Below, in pieces: positions 33,359 to 42,050 of a DNA stretch of 64,000 nucleotides (positions within the stretch are counted from its first letter, which is position 1; the number at the start of each line of letters is the position of its first letter). The notes under the pieces are model-generated. The model had not been told where the DNA came from. It saw nothing but the letters and a program-made list of their open reading frames with translations, and made no database searches. The stretch comes from Marinomonas algarum (GTDB taxonomy: Bacteria; Pseudomonadota; Gammaproteobacteria; Pseudomonadales; Marinomonadaceae): assembly GCF_020532605.1 (NCBI RefSeq), contig NZ_JAJATW010000012.1, forward strand, positions 30,900 to 94,899, written 5' to 3'. A program made the translations under genes and the position numbers.

Positions 33359-34600
33359 ATGAAAAATGCCGTATTAGGCGTGCAAATGCTGTTTGTTGCA
33401 TTTGGCGCGCTTGTGCTTGTTCCTCTACTCACCGGGCTTGACCCGAATGTTGCTTTGTTTGGTGCCGGTATTGGTACCTTACTGTTTCAACTCACCACAC
33501 GTCGCACTGTGCCTATTTTCCTTGCCTCCTCGTTCGCTTTTATTGCTCCCATTATGTATGGCGTTCAAACCTGGGGCATTCCGGCAACTATGGGGGGGCT
33601 CATGGTGGCTGGCTTAGTGTATGTACTGTTGGGCGGCATTATTCGTATCAAGGGCGCTGACTTTATTCACAAGCTATTACCGCCTGTGGTGATTGGTCCT
33701 ATTATTATGGTGATCGGCTTGGGGCTTGCTCCGGTTGCCGTTAATATGGCATTAGGCAAAAGTGGTGACGGTTCTGTGCAGTTAGTGGATGGCGACAAAG
33801 CCATTTGGGTCGCGCTGGCGTCCCTATTAACGACGGTATTAATCAGTGTGTTCGCTAAAGGCATGTTGAAACTGCTGCCTGTCTTTGGTGGAATTTTTGT
33901 TGGTTATGTTTTGAGCTTGTTTCTTGGTTTAGTCAGCTTTGAACCCATTCAAAATGCGGCTTGGTTTGCGGTACCCAACTTCACTGCACCAGAATTTAAT
34001 ATTAACGCCATTCTCTTTATGTTGCCTGTGGCCATTGCTCCCGCTGTTGAACATGTTGGCGACATACTTTCTATCTCCAACGTAACCGGGAAAAACTATC
34101 TCAAAAAACCTGGCCTGCATCGCACCATCACTGGTGACGGCGTGGCGACCATGGCTGCCGCAATGGTTGGCGCGCCACCAAACACCACTTACAGCGAAGT
34201 GACGGGCGCAGTAATGCTAACGAAAGCGTTCAATCCGGTTATTATGACGTGGGCGGCCATTGCCGCTATTGTTTTAGCCTGGGTCGGTAAGCTTGGTGCT
34301 GCGTTGCAAACCATTCCTTTACCCGTCATGGGCGGCATCATGATCTTACTGTTTGGCTCCATTGCAGCCGTTGGCCTCAACACCCTAATTAAACATCAAG
34401 TCGATTTACATAAGTCACGTAATCTAGTTATTGTCGGTGTCACACTGGTCTTTGGTATTGGCGGTATGGCATTTGGGATTGGTGAATTTAGCCTGCAAGG
34501 TATCAGTTTATGCGGCATCGTTGCGATCGCCTTAAACCTCATCTTGCCAAAAGACATTGGCGACAGCCATATTGTCGACCAAGCACAAATGGACGATTAG
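33359..34600 (+). CDS. uraA: Uracil permease (NCS2 family)
   Basis: NCS2 permeases import uracil or xanthine with protons across the inner membrane. The 413-residue protein is strongly hydrophobic with about 14 spans. Diagnostic features are the substrate-site region around MLPVAIAPAVEHVGDILSIS and the motif TITGDGVATMAAAMVGAPPN with TYSEVTGAV, typical of the uracil branch. It starts after AAAGGATC and has its own promoter and terminator, so it appears monocistronic. Confidence 0.9.
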   Translation: MKNAVLGVQMLFVAFGALVLVPLLTGLDPNVALFGAGIGTLLFQLTTRRTVPIFLASSFAFIAPIMYGVQTWGIPATMGGLMVAGLVYVLLGGIIRIKGADFIHKLLPPVVIGPIIMVIGLGLAPVAVNMALGKSGDGSVQLVDGDKAIWVALASLLTTVLISVFAKGMLKLLPVFGGIFVGYVLSLFLGLVSFEPIQNAAWFAVPNFTAPEFNINAILFMLPVAIAPAVEHVGDILSISNVTGKNYLKKPGLHRTITGDGVATMAAAMVGAPPNTTYSEVTGAVMLTKAFNPVIMTWAAIAAIVLAWVGKLGAALQTIPLPVMGGIMILLFGSIAAVGLNTLIKHQVDLHKSRNLVIVGVTLVFGIGGMAFGIGEFSLQGISLCGIVAIALNLILPKDIGDSHIVDQAQMDD

Positions 34601-34632
34601 CACACACTCGCCCTTATTGACTTAACCTGCTT

Positions 34633-34660
34633 AAAAACGGCCTCCTTAGAGGGGCCGTTT
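34633..34660 (+). terminator. Terminator after uraA
   Basis: AAACGGCC and GGCCGTTT form an 8-bp stem; the loop can pair further in part. The closing arm ends in TTT. It starts 33 bp past the uraA stop. Confidence 0.75.
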
Positions 34661-34788
34661 CCTCACTTAATACGCAATAACTCACTTGTACTTCCTATCA
34701 GTTCCACTCATATTATTTATTTTCGACTGTTCAATATAAAAAGTTCAATGTGACAACGACTCGCATTAATACAAAAAGGGAAACGCAT

Positions 34789-35328
34789 ATGGTTAAGTAC
34801 CTAGGGGTTCTATTGATCGCACTCTCGCTCAGTGCCTGCTCTTCTAATAACGACTGGCGTACAGCAAGCAGAGAGCCTGCTGGCATTGCCCCCTCTCCTG
34901 ATGAGGAAAAATCAGCGGTCATTGAATTTTACGCGGCGGATGCCTTTAGCTGGCGAGGCTGGTTTGCCGTACATACTTGGGTAGCGGTCAAAGAGGCCAA
35001 TGCAACAAAGTATACCGTTTATGAAGTCACCGGATGGCGAGTAAAACGCGGTTTACCCGCACTGTCTGAATACACAACCACAACCCCCGATCGCTATTGG
35101 TTTGGTGCAAAACCAGAAAAAGTACTGTCTGTAATTGGCCCAAGAGCCGAAACACTGATCCCACAAATTCGTGATGCGGTAAAACGCTACCCCTGGGCAA
35201 ACGAATACACGGTATTTCCTGGCCCTAACAGCAACACCTTCCCAACTTGGATTGGCCTACAGGTACCCGAACTCAACCTAGACATGCCTTTCAGCGCTAT
35301 TGGCAGTGGGTACGCCGATAATGACTAA
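34789..35328 (+). CDS. DUF3750 lipoprotein
   Basis: A 179-residue protein begins MVKYLGVLLIALSLSACSSN, a lipoprotein signal with lipobox LSAC. I start at ATG 34789, after AAAGGGAAA; the frame opens earlier at ATG 34750. The mature part has WRGWFAVHTWVAVKEANA, YEVTGWRVKRGLPAL and a C-terminal PNSNTFPTWIGLQVPEL, which I recognise as the DUF3750 family. Its function is unknown. It stands alone, flanked by terminators. Confidence 0.8.
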   Translation: MVKYLGVLLIALSLSACSSNNDWRTASREPAGIAPSPDEEKSAVIEFYAADAFSWRGWFAVHTWVAVKEANATKYTVYEVTGWRVKRGLPALSEYTTTTPDRYWFGAKPEKVLSVIGPRAETLIPQIRDAVKRYPWANEYTVFPGPNSNTFPTWIGLQVPELNLDMPFSAIGSGYADND

Positions 35329-35340
35329 TTGCAGATACAA

Positions 35341-35374
35341 AAAAACGGACTCTCTCTTCAGAGAATCCGTTTTA
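35341..35374. terminator. Bidirectional terminator between DUF3750 and yheV
   Basis: AAAACGGA and TCCGTTTT flank a TCTCT/AGAGA inner stem with one mismatch on the plus strand (a G-U pair on the minus). T-runs follow on both strands. It lies between convergent genes. Confidence 0.85.
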
Positions 35375-35421
35375 ATGAACACCATTCTTCCATACTGTAC
35401 CAAGTCTATTGTTCGTATAGA

Positions 35422-35682
35422 TCAGTGTTTCGTCATACCTGGATTCGGGATAAAGTTGATAACCACCTCTTCCGTATCCGGTGCGCTACTGTGAGGTGTG
35501 TTTACCCGAGTCGGTATTTCTGTTGGCTGAGCTTGCACAACCGTTGACTGAACATCGGTATAGCCACAGGCAATACACTCACGGTACTGATTTTCTTCAT
35601 TGTCATCACGCCACGCGCGAATTTTATCCATTTCACTGCAACGGGGACAAACGGCTCCTGCAATAAAGCGTTTTTCTGTCAT
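35422..35682 (-). CDS. yheV: YheV-family zinc-ribbon protein
   Basis: This 86-residue protein begins MTEKRFIAGAVCPRCSEMDK and has a second pair in ECIACGYTDV, giving a CxxC - CxxC zinc ribbon. It matches the YheV/DUF2387 family of small proteins of unknown function. It lies 22 bp after prlC and is probably transcribed with it. A C-terminal tail rich in proline and threonine follows the ribbon. Confidence 0.8.
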   Translation of the reverse strand: MTEKRFIAGAVCPRCSEMDKIRAWRDDNEENQYRECIACGYTDVQSTVVQAQPTEIPTRVNTPHSSAPDTEEVVINFIPNPGMTKH

Positions 35683-35704
35683 AACCTTGTTACCTCTTCG
35701 TTAC

Positions 35705-37735
35705 TTACGCGGCAATACCACTGTGTCTTAGTAAAGCCTCAGTGCTTGGCTCACGACCACGAAACTCTGCAAACAGTTCTGCCGCAGAACGTGAACCACC
35801 ATTTGCTAATATAGTATCACGGAAGTGCGCGCCTGTTTCGGTATTGAAAATACCGTCTTCTTCAAATTTTGAAAACGCATCGGCCGACAAAACTTCTGCC
35901 CATTTATAGCTGTAATAGCCCGCTGCATAACCACCCGCAAAGATATGTGAAAAGCTCGTTTGAAAGCGGTTAAACGCTGGCGGTGTGGTGACCGCCACTT
36001 TTGACCGCACATCATCGATCATTGCCTGTACAGATAGACCAGCTTCGTATTCCATATGAAGACGGAAGTCGAACAGAGAAAACTCCAGCTGTCGCATCAT
36101 TTGCATACCTGACTGGAAGTTCTTCGCCGCCAGCATTTTATCGAGTAAATCCTGTGGTAAAGGCTCGCCCGTTTCGTAATGACCGGCAATGTGCGCCAAA
36201 GCATCAGGCTCATAACACCAGTTTTCCATAAACTGACTTGGCAACTCCACCGCGTCCCACGCAACACCATTAATACCGGATACAGACGATACATCGACCT
36301 GTGTCAGCATGTGATGTAGACCATGGCCAAACTCATGGAACAAGGTGGTGACTTCGTCGTGAGTCAGTAATGCAGGCTTGTCACCAATCGGTGACGTAAA
36401 ATTACACACTAAATACGCAATCGGCAGTTGTAGACGGTCATCGCTCAAGCGGCGGCGAGTACGACATGCATCCATCCATGCGCCACCACGTTTCGCTTCA
36501 CGAGCGTACGGATCAAGGTAAAAACGCGATACATCTTCACCATCCTTACTGATAGTAAAGAGCTGCACGTCTTTATTGTAAGTATCGAAGTCTTTTTCTT
36601 CGCGAATGTCCACACCAAATAGCGTTTGTGCCACATAAAACAAACCAGACAACACCTTGTTCATCGGGAAGTACGGGCGCAATTCTTCTTGAGAAATGCT
36701 GTATTTGTACTGACGCAGTTTTTCTGCGTAATAAGTCATATCCCACGAGTTAAGCGTATCGACGCCATTTTCTTCTTTGGCGAAGGCTTTAAGCTGAGCC
36801 AAATCGTCTTCTGCAGACGCCTTAGACTGTTTGCCCAATGTCTCTAAAAAGTCGATCACTTGCTGGCCGTTTTCCGCCATTTTGGTCGCTACGGACAATT
36901 CTGCGTAGTTGTCGAACCCTAAGATCTGTGCCATTTCATGACGCAACGATAAGATTTCATCGATCAAGGGAGCATTATCGAACTTGATATCACCGCCCTG
37001 ATCCGAGGCTCGGGTGGCGTAAGCGCGGTACATTTCTTCGCGCAATGCAGCATTGTCGGCGTAACTCATCACTGGAATATAGGAAGGTAAATCCAGTGTA
37101 AACAACCAACCTTCTTGATCTTTGGCTTGGGCCATTTGTTGCGCTTGAGCAAGAGCAGACTCTGGCAAGCCAGACAACTCGCTTTCGTCGGTAATTAACT
37201 TGCTCCATGCCTGTGTGGCATCTAATACATTCTCACCAAACTGGCTGCCCAATTCAGACAAGCGTTGGCTGATTTCACCGTAGCGAGTCTTGGCTTCGCC
37301 CTCCAAACCCACACCGGACAATTCAAAGTCGCGGATTGTCTGTGTTAACGCTTCACTTTGCGCCACACTCAACGCTTTCGCCGCATCACTTTCGGCTAAG
37401 GCTTTGTACGCCTGATATAAGGCTTTGTTTTGACCTAAATCTGTATAAAACTGAGTCAATTTTGGCAAGCAAGCATTGTATGCTGCACGCAGCTCAGGGG
37501 TGTTTTTAACAGAATTTAAATGCCCGATCGGCGACCAAAAGTTGTTCAAGTCGTCATGCAGTTGGTCTAATGGCAGCACCAAATTGTCCCAGGTTGGCTG
37601 AGTGTTTTCTGACACGCAAGCATCAATGGCTTCTTGGTTACGCTTTAAAAGAGCCGTTAAATCCGCTTCAATGTTTGCAACATCAACATCGGAGAAGTTC
37701 GGTAAACTGGTCGCGTCCCATACAGACTCTGGCAT
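35705..37735 (-). CDS. prlC: Oligopeptidase A (M3 metallopeptidase)
   Basis: PrlC degrades short peptides, including cleaved signal peptides, in the cytoplasm. The 676-residue protein has the zinc-binding motif HEFGHGLHHML in its C-terminal half and the downstream SGINGVAWDAVELPSQFMEN that supplies the third ligand region. Length and sequence match the family. It is divergent from the yrdA gene, with a 210-bp shared upstream region, and is followed by yheV. Confidence 0.95.
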   Translation of the reverse strand: MPESVWDATSLPNFSDVDVANIEADLTALLKRNQEAIDACVSENTQPTWDNLVLPLDQLHDDLNNFWSPIGHLNSVKNTPELRAAYNACLPKLTQFYTDLGQNKALYQAYKALAESDAAKALSVAQSEALTQTIRDFELSGVGLEGEAKTRYGEISQRLSELGSQFGENVLDATQAWSKLITDESELSGLPESALAQAQQMAQAKDQEGWLFTLDLPSYIPVMSYADNAALREEMYRAYATRASDQGGDIKFDNAPLIDEILSLRHEMAQILGFDNYAELSVATKMAENGQQVIDFLETLGKQSKASAEDDLAQLKAFAKEENGVDTLNSWDMTYYAEKLRQYKYSISQEELRPYFPMNKVLSGLFYVAQTLFGVDIREEKDFDTYNKDVQLFTISKDGEDVSRFYLDPYAREAKRGGAWMDACRTRRRLSDDRLQLPIAYLVCNFTSPIGDKPALLTHDEVTTLFHEFGHGLHHMLTQVDVSSVSGINGVAWDAVELPSQFMENWCYEPDALAHIAGHYETGEPLPQDLLDKMLAAKNFQSGMQMMRQLEFSLFDFRLHMEYEAGLSVQAMIDDVRSKVAVTTPPAFNRFQTSFSHIFAGGYAAGYYSYKWAEVLSADAFSKFEEDGIFNTETGAHFRDTILANGGSRSAAELFAEFRGREPSTEALLRHSGIAA

Positions 37736-37945
37736 ATCATGGTATCCTTTGATCTAACGTTAAGGCGTTGAATTCGGCACTTGCCTTCTTACTCTGTCGC
37801 CTTAACAAGACAAAATAAGACGCAAAAATAGTTTTACTTTGTTTAGTAAGATAGGTGGTCTTTGGCGTTTTTCAATGCGTCTGTGACTATTATCGCAATA
37901 GTTTCTTCCTTTATATAAAAAAAACAGTCTAAAAAGAGAGGGTTT

Positions 37946-38491
37946 ATGGTGATGAAAATATTCCGTGGTAAAACACCACAATTAGGCGATCGTGTATGGG
38001 TAGACGACAGCGCGGTTCTTATTGGCGATGTCACCATAGGCGAAGACAGCTCCGTTTGGCCCTTGGTTGCCATTCGTGGCGACATGCACCGCATCACCAT
38101 AGGAGCACGCACCAGCATCCAAGACAATTCCTGTTTACACATCACTCACGCCAGCACCTACAAACCTGAAGGACACCCACTTAACATTGGCGACGACGTC
38201 ACCGTTGGCCACATGGCGATGTTGCACGGTTGTACCATCGGTAACCGTGTCTTGGTCGGCATGGGCACCACGATTCTTGATGGCGCCGTGATCGAAGACG
38301 AAGTCATCATCGGCGCGGGCTCTTTAGTCCCACCAGGCAAACGTCTTGAGTCTGGCTATATGTACCTAGGATCCCCTGTTAAACAGATACGTCCTCTAGA
38401 CAAAAAAGAGATTGAATATTTTCAATACGCAGGACTGAACTACGTTAAATTAAAAGATGAATACCTCGCTGAATCCGATGGGCTTAAATAA
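37946..38491 (+). CDS. yrdA: Gamma-carbonic-anhydrase-family protein (YrdA)
   Basis: This 181-residue protein has the left-handed beta-helix hexapeptide repeats of gamma-carbonic anhydrases, and closely resembles E. coli YrdA: HITHASTYKPEGHPLNIGDD, VGHMAMLHGCTIGNRVLVGM and LGSPVKQIRPL. The metal-binding histidines (in HITHAS, VGHMAMLHG) are present. ATG 37946 or ATG 37952 could be the start; GAGAGGG is spaced better to the second. The physiological reaction is uncertain. Confidence 0.9.
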   Translation: MVMKIFRGKTPQLGDRVWVDDSAVLIGDVTIGEDSSVWPLVAIRGDMHRITIGARTSIQDNSCLHITHASTYKPEGHPLNIGDDVTVGHMAMLHGCTIGNRVLVGMGTTILDGAVIEDEVIIGAGSLVPPGKRLESGYMYLGSPVKQIRPLDKKEIEYFQYAGLNYVKLKDEYLAESDGLK

Positions 38492-38513
38492 AATCATTAA
38501 AAAATAATGCAGA

Positions 38514-38549
38514 GACCTTGTAAGAAATCGTCATGCAAGGTCGTCATAT
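38514..38549 (+). promoter_or_regulatory. Candidate ECF promoter and inverted repeat before the sigma gene
   Basis: GACCTTG (38514-38520) and CAAGGTC (38536-38542) are perfect inverted repeats 15 bp apart. The same stretch holds GTAAGA followed after 16 bp by CGTC, the form of an ECF -35/-10 pair. It may be the autoregulated promoter of the sigma gene; it could instead be a weak hairpin ending yrdA. Confidence 0.4.
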
Positions 38550-38573
38550 AACCGCTAACGCTTTGAGGCTTCA

Positions 38574-39203
38574 ATGACAAATGAGACCCTCTCTGTTGAA
38601 ATGGATTCTTCAGCAGTCAGCCACCTCTTTCGAGATGGGACTTTTATCGAAGAATTACGTATGCAAATGCTGAAGTTTGCAAGATTACAGGTGCGGGACA
38701 GTCAATTAGCGGAAGATGCGGTGCAAGAAGCCATGCTGTCGGCGTATCAGCACATTGATCGCTTTGCCCGACAGTCGGCTTTCAAAACTTGGGTGTTTTC
38801 TATATTAAAGAATAAGGTCATCGACTTACTGCGCAAGGAAAAGCGTCATGTGGTCGCCAGCCAGTTAGAAGATGGGGTAGACCTTAATGGTGATGCTCTC
38901 ATCGAGCACTTATTCGAAGAAAATGGTCACTGGCAAAAGGACGAACGTCCCAAAAAATGGGATCAGCCAGATCACGGTGTAGAAAACGAACACTTTTGGC
39001 GAATATTCGATGCCTGTCTAGAGGCTCTGCCGGCCAAATACGGTCGACTTTTTATGATGCGGGAGTTTCTCGAAATGGAAACGCCCGAGATCTGTCATAA
39101 CGAAGGCGTATCGGTCACCAGCCTCAATGTCACTCTATATCGCGCCCGCTTGCGTTTGCGGGAGTGTTTAGAAGACGACTGGTTCGGAAAGGAGAAATCA
39201 TAA
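38574..39203 (+). CDS. ECF-type RNA polymerase sigma factor
   Basis: This 209-residue sigma factor has region 2 (QLAEDAVQEAMLSAYQHIDR, then KTWVFSILKNKVIDLLRKEK) and region 4 (LEMETPEICHNEGVSVTSLN, LYRARLRLRECLE). The long acidic linker with GHWQKDERPKKWDQPDHG is typical of the TIGR02943-like group, which is often found with bufferin genes. Its start follows GAGGCTTCA. A small zinc-binding anti-sigma gene follows 3 bp later, so it is probably released by that partner under metal or oxidant stress and drives the downstream operon. Confidence 0.9.
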   Translation: MTNETLSVEMDSSAVSHLFRDGTFIEELRMQMLKFARLQVRDSQLAEDAVQEAMLSAYQHIDRFARQSAFKTWVFSILKNKVIDLLRKEKRHVVASQLEDGVDLNGDALIEHLFEENGHWQKDERPKKWDQPDHGVENEHFWRIFDACLEALPAKYGRLFMMREFLEMETPEICHNEGVSVTSLNVTLYRARLRLRECLEDDWFGKEKS

Positions 39204-39206
39204 ATT

Positions 39207-39404
39207 ATGATGAACTGTAAGCAAGCAGCCCAAATGCTCTCGGAAAAGTTAGACCGCCCCTTGAGTGCCAAAGAAAAAATGGCGCTGACATTGCACACGA
39301 CAATGTGTCCCCCTTGTCGTTTATTTGGTAAACAAATGGGCAGTTTAAGGGATCTATCCAAGGCCTATATTCGGTCCAACGATCAGCATGACAAAAAAAG
39401 TTGA
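39207..39404 (+). CDS. Small zinc-binding anti-sigma factor
   Basis: A 65-residue protein has C4, then H30, C34 and C37, matching the C-x25-H-x3-C-x2-C pattern of zinc-binding anti-sigma (ZAS) factors. It has no membrane span, so it is cytoplasmic. It lies 3 bp after the sigma gene and surely works with it. Loss of zinc, or binding of copper or thiol oxidation at the cysteines, would release sigma; this is inferred from the family. Confidence 0.85.
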   Translation: MMNCKQAAQMLSEKLDRPLSAKEKMALTLHTTMCPPCRLFGKQMGSLRDLSKAYIRSNDQHDKKS

Positions 39405-39500
39405 GTTTATTGTGTAATAAACTCCTTGGCCGTAACGTCAAAGAACTTGTAACACAATTATGAATCGACTTTCCCTTTATTAAAACATGAGGCTCTGACA

Positions 39501-39782
39501 ATGAAAAACACAAAAGCAACGCTTTCTCTTGCTCTAGGTACGGCTATCGCCCTTTCTGCTGTTGCAGTAACAACACCAGCAGAGGCGGCCAGTAAAGAAA
39601 AATGTTACGGCGTTGCCTTAGCAGGGCAAAATGATTGTGCCGCAGGTCCAGGAACATCTTGTGCGGGCACATCAAAAACCGATTACCAATCCAATGCTTG
39701 GAAACTTGTACCAGCAGGCACTTGTACAGACACCGTTTCTGAAACCTCTTCAACTGGCCACGGCCAACTAAACGCTTTCTAA
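39501..39782 (+). CDS. bufA: Bufferin-type precursor peptide (DUF2282)
   Basis: A 93-residue protein has a Sec signal peptide ([20 protein letters not shown]...AEA, cleavage likely near residue 29) and a mature part of about 63 residues with four cysteines, C35, C46, C54 and C75. The contexts [17 protein letters not shown] and [13 protein letters not shown] are those of DUF2282 proteins, known as bufferins. Relatives are RiPPs in which MNIO enzymes convert cysteines to thiooxazoles; the exported product sequesters copper. GAGG precedes the start. It lies 96 bp after the anti-sigma gene and 13 bp before bufB. Confidence 0.88.
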   Translation: MKNTKATLSLALGTAIALSAVAVTTPAEAASKEKCYGVALAGQNDCAAGPGTSCAGTSKTDYQSNAWKLVPAGTCTDTVSETSSTGHGQLNAF

Positions 39783-39795
39783 GACGGCAACACAC

Positions 39796-40683
39796 ATGCC
39801 TTCTTTCGCGCAACCAAGCCAAGACGCTACGGCGTCTTCTGGCTTTCTATCCTCCTCCGGTGTGAGTTTAAAACCGGCCTATTACCACGAGATTTTAAAC
39901 ACACTTCCTGCGCTGGGTTTCTTCGAGATTCACGCCGAAAACTACCTGAGTCAAGGCGGCCCTGCTCGACATTATTTATATAAAATTCGCGAACAGTATG
40001 AAATCACCGCCCATGGCGTTGGTTTATCCATCGGTGGCGAAAGACTGTTAGACAAAACACACTTGGCGCGCGTGGTGCAACTGGTCAACGACCTTCAGCC
40101 TGCGGTGTTTTCCGAACACCTTGCTTGGTCCACCCACGATCAGGGCTTTTTCAACGACTTGTTGCCCGTCGCCTACGACGAGAGCACCTTGCAGCGAGTG
40201 TGCGATCACATTGATCAACTACAAAATGCGCTTCAACGCCAAGTACTGATTGAAAATCCTGCCACGTATTTTGAATTTAACCACAGTGACCTTAGCGAAA
40301 TTGATTTCATTGCCGCCATGGTAAAACGCAGTGGCTGCGGTTTATTGCTCGACATCAACAATGTCGAGGTGTCTTGCTTTAACCGTCAGGCCGATCCATA
40401 CGATTACCTAGACACCTTCCCGACCGAGGCCGTAGGACAAATCCATTTAGCGGGCCACACACTCGATCCGAACCCAAGTGTGCCACTCAAAATAGACAGC
40501 CACGATCAAGCCGTGTGCGATCAAGTGTGGGCATTATATGAACACGCTCTCGCTCACATGGGCGATCGCCCAACGCTCATTGAAAGAGATGGCAACCTGC
40601 CGCCTTTTGAACAGTTATTAGCCGAGGTACAGCAAGCTAACCAGGTACGCAGCCGCATCAGGCGAGGACAACACCATGCATGA
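39796..40683 (+). CDS. bufB: MNIO-family (DUF692) peptide-modifying enzyme
   Basis: MNIO enzymes use two or three iron atoms and oxygen to modify cysteines in precursor peptides. The 295-residue protein shows the TIM-barrel family motifs: FFEIHAENYLS, SEHLAWS, IENPATYFEF, LLLDINNVEVS, IHLAGHTLD, IDSHDQAV and LIERDGNLPP, which supply the histidine, aspartate, asparagine and glutamate metal ligands. It overlaps bufC by 8 bp. In Caulobacter the equivalent acts on the DUF2282 peptide; the bufA product just upstream is the obvious substrate here. Confidence 0.92.
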   Translation: MPSFAQPSQDATASSGFLSSSGVSLKPAYYHEILNTLPALGFFEIHAENYLSQGGPARHYLYKIREQYEITAHGVGLSIGGERLLDKTHLARVVQLVNDLQPAVFSEHLAWSTHDQGFFNDLLPVAYDESTLQRVCDHIDQLQNALQRQVLIENPATYFEFNHSDLSEIDFIAAMVKRSGCGLLLDINNVEVSCFNRQADPYDYLDTFPTEAVGQIHLAGHTLDPNPSVPLKIDSHDQAVCDQVWALYEHALAHMGDRPTLIERDGNLPPFEQLLAEVQQANQVRSRIRRGQHHA

Positions 40684-41419
40684 AGAATTTGCGGCTAGCT
40701 TGCTGCATCAAGATGACCAGGTGTATCCGCAGATCAAAGGTCAAACGGATGAAGAAAAGCATGTACGCTTCAATGTGTATCGCAATAATGTGTTTGTCTC
40801 TTTGATCGACGCCTTAGCGGATATTTTCCCCGTCACCCAACAACTGGTCGGCGATGAATTTTTCCGCGCCATGGCTCGTGAATTTGTACAAAGTAACCTT
40901 CCCACGTCACCGGTAATCAGCGACTACGGTCAAGGGTTTGCTGACTTTATCCGTAGCTTTACTCCGGCAGACAGCGTACCTTTTCTGGCCGACATGGCCG
41001 CATTGGAACAGCAATTATTGACGCTCACTCACACGGCAGAATACCCAACGCTTGATCACGAGCAGATTTCTATGGCGTTTGCCCAAGTAGCAAATCCAGG
41101 CACCTTACAATTGTCATTGCTCCCGAGTACACAAGTGGTCGTGTCGAATTTTGCCATTGGTAGCTTATATCTTGCCCATAAGAATCAACAACACAGCACC
41201 ATCGCGACGCTAACACTCAACACACACGAGTCTATGTTACTGGCAAAATCTGGCTTATATGCCGAATTGCGCGTGATCAGCCCGGCTAAGGTGGTCTTTA
41301 TAAAACGCCTTTTGGAAGGCCGGGCTTTGGGCGATGCCATTCCCGACGATGAACACTTTGATCTCGGCGCTAGCCTAGCCAAACTCATTGAATGGCGGTT
41401 GTTAACACACATTAACTAA
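40676..41419 (+). CDS. bufC: DUF2063 partner protein of the MNIO enzyme (BufC/HvfC-like)
   Basis: A 247-residue protein starts MHEEFAASLLHQDDQVYPQ and has the N-terminal DUF2063 helical domain (VRFNVYRNNVFVSLIDALAD, IFPVTQQLVGDEFFRAMARE, SDYGQGFADFI) followed by a second alpha/beta domain. Such proteins bind the leader or signal peptide and present the precursor to the MNIO enzyme. The start overlaps bufB by 8 bp, so the two are translationally coupled and probably form a complex. Confidence 0.9.
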   Translation: MHEEFAASLLHQDDQVYPQIKGQTDEEKHVRFNVYRNNVFVSLIDALADIFPVTQQLVGDEFFRAMAREFVQSNLPTSPVISDYGQGFADFIRSFTPADSVPFLADMAALEQQLLTLTHTAEYPTLDHEQISMAFAQVANPGTLQLSLLPSTQVVVSNFAIGSLYLAHKNQQHSTIATLTLNTHESMLLAKSGLYAELRVISPAKVVFIKRLLEGRALGDAIPDDEHFDLGASLAKLIEWRLLTHIN

Positions 41420-41473
41420 GCGTCATTAGACCTAAACATGCCCACCATAACACCACTAATAAGGGGAAATCAC

Positions 41474-41959
41474 ATGATTACTTCCATGCTGCGACTGTCA
41501 GATAGCATTTTTAAAAAAATACCGGAATCCTTGATTCTGTTCATCGCACGTTTTTCCATCGCGGCGGTGTTTTGGAAGTCTGGCCAAACAAAAATAGAAG
41601 GGTTCTCTCTTGATCTGATTGGCATGGAGGCTAAACTAGGCTGGCCACAACTTAAAGAATCTACCTTGTTTTTATTTGAATACGAATACAATCTCTCTGT
41701 CATTTCGGCCGGCCTTGCTGCTCTATTAGCGACGGTTGCCGAACACCTCTTGCCTATTTTGATTCTGACGGGGTTTTTCACGCGCTTTGCGGCGTTTGGT
41801 TTGGCGAGCATGACCTTGGTAATTCAGTTTTTAGTCTATCCAGACGCCTACCCAACCCACGGAACGTGGTTGGCCATTGCGCTCTTGTTGATGTACCGCG
41901 GCGCAGGCCTGTTTTCCTTAGACCATCTGCTGTTGAGTAAAACAATCAAAGCAGAGTGA
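41474..41959 (+). CDS. DoxX-family membrane protein (BufD-like)
   Basis: A 161-residue protein has four hydrophobic segments and the DoxX-like core LILFIARFSIAAVFWKSGQT and HLLPILILTGFFTRFAAFGL. I start at ATG 41474, after AAGGGG; ATG 41438 in the same frame is less well placed. DoxX proteins regularly follow bufA-bufB-bufC, where they may act on redox or export of the peptide; the role is unknown. Confidence 0.85.
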   Translation: MITSMLRLSDSIFKKIPESLILFIARFSIAAVFWKSGQTKIEGFSLDLIGMEAKLGWPQLKESTLFLFEYEYNLSVISAGLAALLATVAEHLLPILILTGFFTRFAAFGLASMTLVIQFLVYPDAYPTHGTWLAIALLLMYRGAGLFSLDHLLLSKTIKAE

Positions 41960-41998
41960 TTGAGAGATGGACAAAGAGTAAGAAAAAGAAACGCAGAA

Positions 41999-42031
41999 CA
42001 CGACACCATAACGAAGCGTTACGGTGTCGTG
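41999..42031. terminator. Hairpin between bufferin cluster and chemoreceptor
   Basis: CACGACACC-TAACG and CGTTACGGTGTCGTG form a 15-bp stem with one mismatch on the plus strand (a G-U pair on the minus) and a 3-base loop. No clear T-run follows on either strand. It lies between convergent genes and may be a terminator or a processing site. Confidence 0.55.
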
Positions 42032-42050
42032 ACAAAGTGGGAAACAGAAA

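Noticed and set aside
39205..39519. Minus-strand ORF of 104 residues opposite the anti-sigma gene
   Set aside because: It lies over the anti-sigma gene, which has a clear ZAS pattern, and shows no recognisable family features.
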